Below are positions 20,630 to 32,425 of a stretch of 64,000 nucleotides of DNA, in pieces; within the stretch, counting starts at the first letter, position 1; every line of letters begins with the position of its first letter. The notes below the pieces were generated by a model, which searched no databases, was not told the DNA's origin, and was given only the letters and a program-made list of their open reading frames with translations. The position numbers and the translations under genes are program-made. Source of the stretch: Primulina eburnea (taxonomy: Eukaryota > Streptophyta > Magnoliopsida > Lamiales > Gesneriaceae); contig NC_133104.1 in the NCBI RefSeq assembly GCF_022965805.1, positions 23,742,069 through 23,806,068 on the forward strand, read 5' to 3'.

Positions 20630-23188
20630 TGTAACGTACCGTACTTTTACCATTCAAAATTTGCGGAAAAATTTAAAATTTTCTTAAACATAAAATAACC
20701 TTCAATGTTTGCCATAAAATATCTCAATCAAGTCCCCCATAAGAAATGGTTGTTCAAAATAACCACAATAAAATTTACTCACAAAAGGTTTGCTCAAAGT
20801 ATTTTCATCAAAATATGAAATCAGAGTAATTTAACATTTTCGTAAAAACATAAACATTGCGGTCCTCGGGTTAGCCTCTCGCTCAGTCCAAGCCTGCCCC
20901 TTGGTCGCCACCTCCTGTCTCCTCATCAACATACTCACCTACATCGATCAAGTCTAGTGGGTCTAAAGACTCAACACGTATAAACTGGGAAGTAGCGAGT
21001 ACTACATAATAAAACCGCATGCAACGTTAAAATAGAACATACATACTTGAACATGAATTTGCGTACTAAAACTTGAACATACATACATAACATAGACGTG
21101 CCATAATGTGAAAACTTGTCATAAACATACTGCATACTAGAACATACATAATTTCATCATTTTGCGTAGAGGATGTTTCAAAGCAAGTGACCCATACATA
21201 ATAAACGCCTGATCAGACAAACCACAGTACAGGGCTGACAGGGACGTATCCACTGCCACATACATGAGATCCCCGTTCATAATTTAACGGGCTGGTTGGT
21301 CCCCGTTCATAATTTAACGCTTTCCAACCACGATCTAACCCGCTCATAATTTAACGGGGTGGAGAGGTCCTCGGCCACGTTCACCGACTTCCAAACCCAT
21401 TCATAATTTGGTCACGAGACAATTAGCATACCTCAAAAACTTAAAATATTTTCTTGCACGTCGACATACTTACTTGACGTTGAGGGATTCGTTGGACTTC
21501 GATCGGGGCCGTCGCTGCTGCACATAATAACTGAAATTTACAAACTTAACTTGAATAACTTAGACGTATTAACAAACTTACTTACAAGCTCATTTAATCC
21601 CTTAGGACATTCTACAATTCCCATGACTCGACCTTGTAAACCATTGTACTAAACCAAGACATCGAACCTCCAAGCATAGTATAAGATTTTTCCCAAATTT
21701 GTGAAGGACACGGACCCCGTGCCTACCTCCGTGTAGGGGTCCGTGTAGACTCGGGCGTTGAAGACTCGAAAGGAAAAGTGGACACGGACCCCGTGTCATG
21801 GTCCGTCTGAGGGTCCATGTAAACTCTGGAAACAAACACCGAAAAGTAACAAAGGCACGGACCCCGTGCCAGGGTCCGTCCCCGGGTCCGTGTACCTGCG
21901 GGACGTGCCAACACGTGAAAATTCTGAACCTGATATGCTTAACACCTAAAATTAATCGTACGGACTACGAATAGACACCACGAGACACTTCTTAGAACAC
22001 TAAGGCATTATGTCAAACCCGTGAACATTAAAAATAACCCTAAGAGTAACAATCCACAACCAACAACACAATTCGGATTTCTACACCAAATTTCTTCCTA
22101 CGACGCTTAATTCAACTTGGTGCCTAACGACGCGAAACCTCACGTTAATAACCATCCCAACATCATAAACAAAGTACCTATACGCAGCAGCGATCACCCG
22201 TCGATTTCCAACGAAGCCTGCAACACAAAAACTTCAAGGACATATCAATACATAATTTTCTGGAAACGCAGTTTGAACAGTCCCACGAAAAGCGCCATAA
22301 CTCACTCAATTTTTGTCCAAAAATTTCGAATTTTATATCAAAACGAAGGTATCAAAAAGTTCTACATTTTTCACGTTGAATGTTTTCCCAAAATCCCGAC
22401 TAAAAAATCGCAGTTTTCAACAGAATAGTAAGTTACGAGATTTCAGATCTAAAAAGTATTTCAAACGTGGCACGTTTTCCTTCGAAGCGGAGAAGGAAGT
22501 GAGATTGATCCGGGACGAACGTGGCAAGTTTTTCTTCGAAGAAATTCACGAAAATATGCAGGGATAATTCAGAGGAGGGTGCGGCTTCTTCTCTTGCAAA
22601 GAACCCTAATTTTCTTTCTTTTGAAAATCTGAAAATTGAGATGTGTAGGGTGTGTTGTGTGTTGAGCGTTTTCTACTGTGTGTAAAAACGTGTGTGTGCG
22701 TGTGTTTTAATAGTTAGGGAATAAATTATGCCTAATTAACAATTAACATGGTAATTAAAAAGGCTAATTAAAAAGGTTAACTCAAATAACACTCAAATTT
22801 TATAAAATTCTCCTTGATTAAAATAACACCCACCAAAATGCTAATCTTAAAAGTTTTAAACTCTACAATTCCTAAATACATCAATAAGGCTTTTAAAACA
22901 CTAAACTGAATAAATCATTTAAAACGCCCCATTCACAACTTAAAATAAAATACCCCATTAAAATTGCCAAAATTGTCACTGGGTCTTTTCTTCAATTCCG
23001 CCTCGAATAATCGCCTGAACATGAAACTTGAAAAAAAAGTTTAACGTGCATCACATAAACATAAGTATTTTAAAATAATGCATTTGAATAAATCATGCAA
23101 TACTAAAACTCGTTTTAAAATTAAATAAAAAGGCTTTAATGATTAAACAAATGCACGGGTTATACGTGTACTGAATTTAGGCACTACA
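20630..23188 (-). repeat. Right LTR of G (2559 bp)
   Basis: Starts TGTAACGTACCGTAC and ends TTTAGGCACTACA. Its U3 array repeats at 21709, 21783 and 21856 (steps 74 and 73). Compared with the left LTR, a stretch near 22465 is rearranged: a CGTGGCACGTTTTCC segment occurs where the left copy has about 130 bp more. Confidence 0.95.
21709..21905 (-). repeat. U3 array of G (right LTR)
   Basis: CACGGACCCCGTG palindromes at 21709, 21783 and 21856, each with a nearby GGGTCCGT partner. This copy is less mutated than 14109-14300: the first unit is CACGGACCCCGTGCC here and CACGGACCCCTTGCC there. Confidence 0.82.
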
Positions 23189-24724
23189 CTTTTCCCCTCA
23201 AGATATTCCATTCTTACCGTTACCACATACCGTTACGTCATACGGTTACCTCATTTTTGTAATAATGGAAATACGACCGTCGGGCTCCCTCGGGACCGTC
23301 ACCCTCACGATATCTCCAAAATTATCGAATGAGTCACAATTACTTCACTTCTTTCAACGTTTACATTCTCATTACTTTATAAAAATCATGCATAACATAA
23401 CATTTTTGTTTTTGGAACCAAGCATGCAACATGTCTTTTAAATGTCTTCCTTAAATCATAAAAATCCCTTAGACATTTAAAATCATAATTTAATCATGAA
23501 CATTTCATAAACATTTAAAAATAATCATAATATCATAAAAATAGCATTTAGAGTACTGCCACGACGTTTACTAATTTTAGGTGTAAAAAGAGCGTTTTAC
23601 CTCTAGACGTAAAATTCGACGTTTTTGACTTTTTCTTAATTTCATTAACTCTATCATATCCCAAATAATTATTTAAGTTTACATGAATTTTATCTTATTT
23701 TATTTGCCTTAAATCGATGAATTTTAAATTAATGTTTAAATAAGACATATTAACGCGTTTTAATCCCGAATTAAACCAAACCTTAATATAAAATTCATAA
23801 ACTTTAAAATTATACTTATAATAATTATTTAAGCTTAACCCTAATTTTTCATAATTTTATAAAGCTTAACTAGGCGTTTCAATTAAATCGTTAATTAGCT
23901 TGTGGTGCGGCGATTAAACTCCGAATAAATCCAAAGCTCATTATTTAGATCCCAAATTTTAAACATAACAATTTTAAGATTTATTCTACACTTCCAAGTC
24001 ATGAGACACCCCCGTGGTCCCATTGATTCATTTTTAGCCTTTTAATTTTCGTTTTTGACACATCGACGAACACACCGAGCCATCTCCCAATTTACTCGAG
24101 CCACGCCCAAGCCACCTTGAGCCAAAACCTAGCCAACCCACCTAGGAACCCTAACTGACCAAGCCCAGCCCAAAGAACCAAACCTTAGCTCGCTCAAACC
24201 CATCTGAAACGTGACCCAATTTTTGATGTTTTGTGTGTTAGTCTCTTAGGATATTTAGGACTCCTAGTTAGCTTAGGTAACCTCCAGCCGAGCCACCCCT
24301 GAGCCCAGCGGACCCTGACCACCCTTGGACCATGCCCAGACCCTGCCCAGACCATCCCAAGCCCTGCACCCTGCTCACGAAGCACCTGCATCAGGAAAGC
24401 CACGCACAGCTACCTTCAAGGTGCCCCTCTCACGTTTTCTGTTCTCTCTCGAGTTAGCAGCCAGCCCACCACTCCAGCCCCTAGCCCGACCCATGCCAAA
24501 CATCCTAGGACACTGATGAACTACCTAGCCCAGCCCCCAAATCCCCTGGCCAAGCCCTCTCTCCTCCCTGCATGAGCTGAGACCTGCGCTGTTCTAACTA
24601 CATGCTCTCGGGTGGAGTCCTCCTTGGCAAGGACTCCTCCCCAGCCCATGGTCTCGAGTCCTACTTGACTCATACCTGACCCTAGCTAGCCCTGGCCCCA
24701 GCCGAGCCAAGCCATGCAAAGCGT
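23189..24724 (-). repeat. Element H left LTR, segment 2
   Basis: Sequence between G and copia B. The last part (from about 24559) recurs at 62255-62434. AT-rich to about 24000, then rich in GAGCCA, AGCCCAGCC and CCTGCCC words to 24720. A cluster of GC-rich 60-codon frames here shows no family signature. It ends in AGCGT, the left TSD of copia B. Confidence 0.78.
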
Positions 24725-26695
24725 TGTTAGAGTAGAGGCCCTATAAGTCAATTGTTGACTAGGAATTTTATTGACTCAGTTGTAAAGAACAATCTTTATT
24801 TTAATATAATTCATTATTTCATGATTTGTTATTTCTTTATCTGTATACCATGTTATCAAACATAGATAAAGACCTTGATTATACTTTAATACAAATGAAT
24901 CGTAATTCGAAGTTGAAACTCGTTTGTAAACACTGTATGATCTAAATTTGTTCCTAGTCGATTCAGCCGCCTAAAACATGGATAAAGGTCACTTGAGCTC
25001 GAGACTAGCATCTGTGATGTTGTGTACTGCATTTCTTGGTAAGGGCATAAAGATGCCCAAACATGTAGATGGGTAGTCATATGATGATTATACCAAACAG
25101 CCCTCCCTCGGACTTTCCAAGTGGTTATCATTCATCGAGAGGATAAGTCCGTGGTTATGATTGTACACCATTAGTCCTTACGACCCGGGACAATGCTGAG
25201 GCTCTATATGCTAGGGATGTACTTTGACTCGTTTACCGGCTCTAGGTGAGTCATCAGGTGGCGAGGTTGGGTATAGTTGCGACACATATAGGAGCCAGTG
25301 TATTGTAGTCGGGGATTCACCGCTCACCTGCAGGTGTGGATATCCTATGTGATCTGATGTAATAATAGTGCATGGAATCTCTGACCAGATTATGAGATGT
25401 ACGTTGGAGAAAGAGTTCTCCAATAGTACACGCAGTGCCACTGTCAAAGTTATCATAATATGCTCTAATTAATATGCAACCCTCGATGAACTAATGGTTG
25501 CATATTCTATCGGGATATATGAGATGAAGGGACCGTACTGTACGTTAATCATAATCGGCTGGTTCTTGCAGGCACTATCAGTGATACCTAGGGGATCATG
25601 GGGCGATGCTACTAGACGCTCTTACCATGATCCGATGGGTGCAATCAGAAATGAGTTCTGACATTCTTAATCAAGGTGTTGATGAAAAGAATGAGGCTAA
25701 CTAGGGTAAGCCCGAATAAAGGATTATGTCCTGAATCACAAAGAGAAGTGAACCCATGACTAGCTGTATCCCTGAGAGATATACTGGATTGTTTGTTTCC
25801 GTTGAGAGAATAAATTCAAAAAGTTGAATTTATATTATATAGTAAATTCAAGGAGTTGAATTTATAATTAAATTTTGAGAGAATAAATTCAAGGAGTTAA
25901 ATTTATAAAATTTGAGAATTTAATTTATTAAACTCAAACGTTGGGGTTATTAGACATTAAATTTTGGAGGTAATATAAATTCAAGAAGTTGAAATTATAA
26001 TTTAAATAATAAATTCAAATGTTGAATTTATAATTAATTTAATTAATTAAGCTCAAAAGTTGAGTTGATTAAATATTAAATTAAAATTGGTAGGAAGTAT
26101 ATTTATGAGCTTGTAGGAGTACAAGTCCAATATAATTAATGATCAAAGTTTAATGGACTTGAATTAAATTAATTAAACTAGTTGGACTAGCATAATTAAT
26201 TAATCAAACCCATTAATGTTAATTATATGTTTTAGGTCATGGGTTAAATATAAATAAGTGAGATGTCAAAACCCTAGCCACCACCACAACCCTAATTTCG
26301 AGACTACCTCTTCCAAAAGGAAGAAAAATTGGCCACCTCCAAATTTGAAGAGATTTTGAGCCGTCTCTCAAATTATTTTCTCCTACGCAAAATCTCTTTC
26401 ATATTCTATAGTGCAATTTGAAAGATGAACATACCATCTAGTCGTGGACTTGATAGGAGGATCAAACTAGGAGTCTCTTGAAGAAAGTTCGTAGGGATTC
26501 ATCAAGAGCTAATCCGTTTATACCGGATTAAATGGAGCCACATGATTAATTCACAAAGGTATAATTTCTAACATCCTATGTATGTTTTGTTAAAATCATA
26601 CGAGCGCTCAAAGCAAATCATATTTTGATTGTCAAAATAAATAAAAATTTTAAAACTTCCGCTGCGTTTGGGCGTGCAGAAAACCAGATCCAACA
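24725..26695 (+). repeat. 5' LTR of copia B (1971 bp)
   Basis: Starts TGTTAGAGTAGAGGCC and ends CCAGATCCAACA. Colinear with 32426-34408, differing by scattered substitutions and short indels. Confidence 0.95.
25808..26067 (+). repeat. Inverted-repeat array in the 5' LTR of copia B
   Basis: Repeated AAATTCAA...TTGAATTT hairpins with variants, in the same position as in copia A and in the 3' LTR. Confidence 0.78.
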
Positions 26696-26696
26696 G

Positions 26697-26710
26697 TGGT
26701 ATCAGAGCCA
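26697..26710 (+). other. Primer-binding site of copia B
   Basis: TGGTATCAGAGCCA lies 1 bp after the LTR end and is complementary to initiator Met tRNA. Confidence 0.95.
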
Positions 26711-28478
26711 TGTTTTCTAATCCATATGATTTTAAATTATATTGAATAATATGTTTCTAACTACACAAGAAAATTTTCAGAAAAATTGATGCACCATAAA
26801 ATTAGTTTTTTCGGAAAAACAAAAAAAAATTCACGATTTGCGAGGTGTGGAACGTCCGCACGATGTGTGCCGCCTTGCGCGGCACACAACCCGGCATAGC
26901 GTGCAGAGCATCCGCACGCTGCGCGCGGCGCCGCGAGCACCTCTGCACGCCCTGCGCCCACAGGTAGCTGTCACTGCCCGAAATGTTCGGGCAGCGAGCG
27001 GGCAGCAGGGGCGACTTCCCGGAATCGTATCGGGAAGCGTCCTGATTGGTGGGATTGAATTGTTTGGGCTCATGGTGCAATTTTCTGATTTTTCAAAATT
27101 TTGGGTAAAATTTATATTTTTGAAATTGATTTAATTTTTCTTTTTGAAAATTAATTTTTGGAAAATTAATAATTTTCTTGTAAAATAAATAATTAGAATA
27201 TGATTTTAATTATTTATGGTAAAAATGAGTTTTTATAAGAAATCAATTATTATTGATTTTATTGGAAATTAAATAATGGAGTTTATTTATTTTATTAAAT
27301 TCTTTAATAATTGTGGTGGTTAGTGATATAATTATTGGATATATGATTTATCAGTTAATTAAATTGATGTTAAATGCATGAAGGACGATCGAGAGCCTTG
27401 AACAATGTGTTAGGTGTATGTTATGATATTTTACTGTTTTATTCGTTTTTTTAATAATATTTGATATTATTAAAGTGGCCTGGTTTATAGTCCGTTCCCA
27501 CCACAGGAGATGTATCCCTTATGTGCCATGGCTATTTAAATGTAATTATTAGAAATAGTGGGAGATCAAGACTGGAAGATGGTGGGCCCGATGAACGAGA
27601 TGAAGACAAGTAAAATATTGGAAGCTCTTGTAATAGTTGCATTTGCATCCCTGCATTCACCTAGGTTTTGGACCCGGATCCATGTATGGCTCACATAGAT
27701 CTAATAGTGTTGGCGATCGATCATCCTTATTTATTGTTGAATGTTATATTATGATATATGTGATATATAGTAGTATGCAAGTATGTATATTATTATATAA
27801 TATAGTTGCATGAATCCTGTAACATACAAACTCGTGGCATGCGATTTTTAAATTAAAATGATGAGACAATTTTAAAATTAAAATCCCTCATTTTGAATAA
27901 GATTCAAAATTTATATCAAATTGAAAAAGTAAAAATTAAAAGAGTTTAATTTTTCCTTGCCTTCCATCAACCGTGGTTGCATGTTAATCTCTACCCGCGG
28001 ACAGTGTCTGGCTCATATTATGGGGAGGCCTGTACGCCGGAAAGCTGTGACTTCCACCAGACATATGATGTGAATTGAGTAGAACTCCCATGACTTCGGC
28101 TCATATTATTGGGGGAACTCATGGCGACCGTCCACTACAATTCAATATTGATGGGTTGGTTTGACACATGAAAATAAACGGCGTCATATTATTGGGCCCT
28201 TATTAAACGTGAGGCAAAACACGCGGAGGTTGCATAGGGATGCAATTGGACTCTACCTTTTAGAAATTATAATTGGCTGATATTATTCGGGATTATAATT
28301 GGCTAATTGGACTCTACGTGCCTACTAAGGAAATACGATTTCCCTTTTTCATCAGAGGGTGGTGGAAATGTCAAAATAGTGGGAGGGTAATTTATAAAAG
28401 AAATCCATATTTTATATCTTAGAATTATTTTAAAATTATCAGTAACCTTTATATTTTTTCATTTTCAGTATATTTACG
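26711..28478 (+). other. Copia B leader with GC-rich island
   Basis: 1.8 kb untranslated leader. At about 26837-27030 a GC-rich island holds GTCCGCACGATGTGTGCC, TTGCGCGGCACAC and GCACGCTGCGCGCGGCG, which can pair with one another. Overlapping frames of 66-98 codons there are compositional. From 28002 the leader matches copia A. Confidence 0.75.
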
Positions 28479-29290
28479 ATGTCTACTCGTAACCCGCTTT
28501 CAATCATTCTCGATCAAAACAAATTGACTAGCCCAAACTATCATGACTGGTTTCGAAACTTAAAGATTGTTCTGAACTCCGAAAGGATTGCGTATGTGCT
28601 TGATAAGAAGCCACTTAAGGAGGCGGCTCCTGATATCAGTAGGAATGAATTAGCTAAGCTTGAGAAACATTGGGATCATGATCTCCAAGCTAAGAGCTAC
28701 ATGTTGGCTTCTATGTCGAATGAACTTCAGAGGAGGTTCGAGGAGGAGGTGAATGCTGCTGACATTCACCTTCATCTGAAAGAATTGTATGCTGTACAAA
28801 CTCGTTCATAAAGACATCCGACTGTTAAATAACTCATGACTACACGCTTGCGAGAGGGGACTTCGGTCCATGAGCATGGTGTTAGGATTATTGGGCTCAT
28901 TGAGAAGTTGGTGGGACTCGATTAGGTTATACCTAGTGAGCTCTCGACTAATATTCTCTTGCTGTCTTTGCCTGCTCGTTCGATGGATTTGTGGTTAATT
29001 TTAATATGAACAAGCTTGAGGCCACCCTTGAAGATTTGGTCACTATGCTTACTAATTATGAGGCCACAATTAAAAAGGAAAAGCCTGTTCTTCTAGTGGG
29101 TTCTTCCTATGGTACGAAAAAGGGAGCCCCAAATAAAGGCAAGAAGAATTCTGCCCCTCCAAAGAAGAACAAGCCCAACAAAAGGCCATACAAGAAAGAA
29201 AATCCGGGGCCCACAAATCCTGACAAGTCAGAACATGTCTGTTTCCACTGCAAAAAGCCTGGACATTGGAGGCATAATTGCGAGGAGTAT
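28479..29290 (+). pseudogene. Copia B Gag
   Basis: ATG at 28479 begins MSTRNPLSIILDQNKL, then NYHDWFRNLKIVL and LASMSNELQRRFEE, the usual copia Gag (UBN2-type) start. A stop after 110 codons (28811) breaks it. The next frame from about 28991 includes NKLEATLEDLVTMLTNYE, a lysine-rich stretch and the zinc knuckle CFHCKKPGHWRHNC near 29250 (C-x2-C-x4-H-x4-C intact). Gag packages RNA and builds the particle. Confidence 0.92.
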
Positions 29291-29945
29291 CTTGTCCAGA
29301 AGCGTTCTGGCCGTGGTATGTTTTATATTGAGGTTAATGTTTCTATTAATTCCTCTTCTTGGGTATTGGATATCGGATGTGGTTCTCATCTATGCAATGA
29401 TTTGCAGGTGATGGGAAGAAGCAGGAGGCTTAGAGATGGTGAGACCTTTCTAAGACTAGGAAATGGAGCAAGAGTTGCTGCCACTGCCATTAGAGACGTT
29501 AATTTAATTTTGGACAATAATATTAAGTTGTTTTTGAGAGACGTTTTATTTGTTCCTGAATTGGTTAAAAACATTATTTCTATTTCTATGCTTGATAGGG
29601 ATGGTTATTCTTGTGTTTTTGCTAAAGGTGCTTGCAATTTATACAAGAATGAATGTTTGATTGGAACTGGAGAATTAACAAACGATCTCTATAACTTAAA
29701 ATTAAAAGATATTCCGTTCAACAATGTCCAAGCGCATACAAAAAGAACAACAAACAAAAGAAAAATAAAAGATCCATATCCCGCACAAATATGGCACGCT
29801 AGACTAGGTCATGTTTCTCAAAGAAGGATGCACAAACTAGTGGGAGAAGGCATGTTTGACTTGTCAGACATAAATTCTCTACCAACTTGTGAGTCCTGCC
29901 TAAAAGGAAAAATGACTAAAAGTCCATTCAATGAAAAACGTGGAA
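29291..29945 (+). pseudogene. Copia B protease and GAG-pre-integrase
   Basis: In frame with the zinc knuckle. The protease active site reads SWVLDIGCGSHLCNDL near 29355: D-I-G, where the family has D-T-G or D-S-G. FVPELVKNIISISML follows near 29550. The pre-integrase region has IWHARLGHVSQRRM near 29790 and C-x2-C in LPTCESCLKGK near 29890. A frameshift near 29935 separates it from the integrase core. The D-I-G change should disable processing even without the frameshift. Confidence 0.92.
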
Positions 29946-30730
29946 CGTGCGCATGGTCTACTGGATTTGATCCACACGGATGTTTGTGGCCCGCTAAGTG
30001 TTAGCACAAAATTTGGGCATTCCTACTTCATTACCTTTACGGATGACCATTCGAGGTATGGACACGTTTATTTGATGAAACACAAATCTGAAGCATTTGA
30101 AAAGTTCAAAGAATTCAGATCTGAAGTAGAAAATCAGCTAGAAAGAAGTATTAAGGCACTTCGATCTGATCGAGGTGGAGAATACTTAAGTACTGAATTT
30201 TTGGGTTATCTAAAAGAGAATGAGATTCTATCAAAGTGGACCCCACCAGTAACACCACAATTGAATGATGTTTCTGAACGTCGAAATCAAACCTTGATGG
30301 AAATGATTCGATCTATGATGGGGATCACTGAATTGCCTATATTGTTTTTGGGCTTTGCGTTTGAAACTATTGCAATGTTGTTGAATAACGTCCATAAAAA
30401 AGCTGTGGATAAAACACCATATGAGATATGGATGGGAAAAACTCCCAAATATTCTTAAATGAGAATATGGGGATATCCTGCTTACGTGAAGCAGACAGTG
30501 AGAGACAAATTGGATAGTAGATCCACTTTGTGCTACTTTGTAGGATATCCAAAGAATTCTGTTGGATATTATTTCTATCATCCCAATGAAGCAAAAGTGT
30601 TTGTTTCAAGAAATGCCACCTTTTTGGAAAGGGAATTTCTATTAGATAGAAAAGGCAAGATGATAGAACTTGAAGAAATTCAAGATACTCCCTCAACTAT
30701 AAAAGTTGACCCATTTCCCAAGAACCAGTA
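29931..30730 (+). pseudogene. Copia B integrase
   Basis: The frame 29931-30458 has HTDVCGPLS (first Asp), TDDHSRYGHVYLMK, SDRGGEYLSTEF (second Asp) and, further on, LNDVSERRNQTLMEM with the catalytic Glu of the ER(R/K)N motif. A TAA at 30456 in PKYS* is followed in the same frame by MRIWGYPAYVKQTV to 30731. It inserts cDNA in the family. One nonsense codon and the upstream frameshift break it. Confidence 0.93.
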
Positions 30731-30779
30731 GTTGAAGTACAAGCTTTTAGAAGGTCTGATAGGGTTATGAGACCACCTG

Positions 30780-31569
30780 CAAGATATACGCTTCTTCATG
30801 AACAAGGAAATGATGAGTCTTGTGTTTGATGTGATCCAATGAATTCAAAGAAGCAATATCTGATACTGATTCAACCAAATGGCTTGAAGCCATGCAGTCA
30901 AAAATGGACTCTATGTATTCAAACCAAGTCTGGACATTAGTGGATCTACCTGAGGGAATCGTTCCCATAGGATGCAAATGGATCTACAAAAGAAAGCTTG
31001 GGGCGGATGGGAAAGTAGTGACCTTCAAAGCAATACTGGTTGCAAAAGGTTATACTCAAAGGCAAGGAATTGACTATGAAGAAAATTTTTCACCAGTTGC
31101 TATGTTTAAGTTCATTAGAATACTACTAGCCATAGCAGCATGGTATGACTATGAGATATGGCAAATGGATGTAAAGACTGCTTTCCTCAATGTAGACATC
31201 AAAGAAGAAATTTATATGTCTCAACCCGAGGGATACTCATCAGTAGTAAGTGAGCATAAGGTATGCAAACTTTAGAGATCAATATATGGTCTCAAGCATG
31301 CATCAAGGAGTTGGAACCTCAGATTTGATAACACTATCAAAGAGTTTGGTTTTGCTAAGAATCCTGAGGAACCGTGTGTGTACAAGAAAGTTAGTGGGGG
31401 TGCAGTGACATTCTTAGTACTTTATGTTGATGATATCCTGCTCATTGGGAATGATGTAGGATTACTGCAATCAACTAAAGTATGGTTAGCCTGTAAATTC
31501 TCCATGAAAGACATGGGTGAAGCATCCTACGTATTGAGAATAAAAATCTAAAGAGATAGATCAAAGAGG
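30780..31569 (+). pseudogene. Copia B reverse transcriptase
   Basis: From about 30892: SNQVWTLVDLPEGIVPIGC, WIYKRKLGADGKV, AKGYTQRQGIDYEENFSPVA and QMDVKTAFLN. A TAG at about 31273 ends that frame. The same frame resumes with RSIYGLKHASRSWNLRF and the catalytic YVDDILLIGND near 31423, to a second stop near 31550. A typical copia RT with two nonsense codons. Confidence 0.92.
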
Positions 31570-32411
31570 ATGCTCAGACTCACCCAAGCCACCTATATCG
31601 ATACCATTATAAAACGATTCTCTATGGAAGAGTCCAAGAGAGGATACATACCAATTTGTCATGGTTTTACTCTATCTAAAGCTATGTGTCCCAAAACTGA
31701 TGAAGAGACAGAGATGATGACAATGACACGTATTCCATATGCGTCAGCTATTGGTAGTATTATGTATGATATGATATCGAATCGTCCCGATGTTTCTTAC
31801 GCTTTGAGTGTTACAAGCAGATATCAGGTGAACCCTGGTCCAATGCATTGGGAGGCCGTGAAAGACATTCTTAAGTACTTGAGAAGAACTAAGAACTTGT
31901 TCATGGTCTATGGGGGTGGAGAATTAAAATTGGAAGGCTACACTGATTCTAGCTTCCAATGTTATGTAGATGATTCGAAATCGACCTCTGGTTTGTATTC
32001 ATGCTTAATGGTGTGGCTGTCTCTTGGAAATGTTCCAAGCAAGACACCGTTGCGGATTCCACCACTCAAGCTGAGTACATTGCTGCATCTGCTGCAGCCA
32101 GAGAGGCAGTTTGGATGAGGAATTTTGTCCAAGAGTTGGGCGTTATTCCTAATGGAGTTGATCCAGTACCGGTGTACTGCGACAACACTGGTGCCGTTGC
32201 GCAAGCAAAGGAACTGAGGTCTCATCAGCGATCCAAACATGTACTGAGGAAATTCCACATCATCCGGGAGATTGTGGGATGGGAGACATATCAGTCGAAA
32301 GAGTCCTCTGCAGATAATGTTGCCGATCCACTTACGAAGCCCTTACCAGGACCATTGTTTGAGAAGCATCGCGAAGAAATGGGACTAAAGTTTATGGGTA
32401 GTTGGATCTAG
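31570..32411 (+). pseudogene. Copia B RNase H and polyprotein end
   Basis: The first frame has MEESKRGYIPI, YASAIGSIMYDM and EGYTDSSFQCYVDDSKSTSG. A frameshift near 32000 leads to VADSTTQAEYIAAS, YCDNTGAVAQAK, RSKHVLRKFHIIREI and ADPLTKPLPGP, with a stop at 32411. RNase H degrades the RNA strand of the RNA/DNA hybrid. Only this frameshift interrupts the domain. Confidence 0.92.
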
Positions 32412-32425
32412 GGCAAGTGGGAGAT
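32411..32425 (+). other. Polypurine tract of copia B
   Basis: GGGCAAGTGGGAGAT directly precedes the 3' LTR. Confidence 0.92.

Larger units (their letters stand above)
13031..23188 (-). mobile_element. Element G: full-length gypsy chromovirus, degenerate
   Basis: LTRs 13031-15721 and 20630-23188, TSD CTTTT (13026-13030 and 23189-23193). On the minus strand the order is a primer site next to the right LTR, Gag, protease, RT, RNase H, integrase, chromodomain-like tail, then a polypurine tract at the left LTR. The gene order and the C-terminal chromodomain-like tail place it among Ty3/gypsy chromoviruses, resembling the Tekay/Del group. Several frameshifts and stops make it non-autonomous now. 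Confidence 0.95.

Noticed and set aside
24194..24516. GC-rich 60-70-codon frames
   Set aside because: Low-complexity LTR sequence of H; no motif, both strands open by composition.
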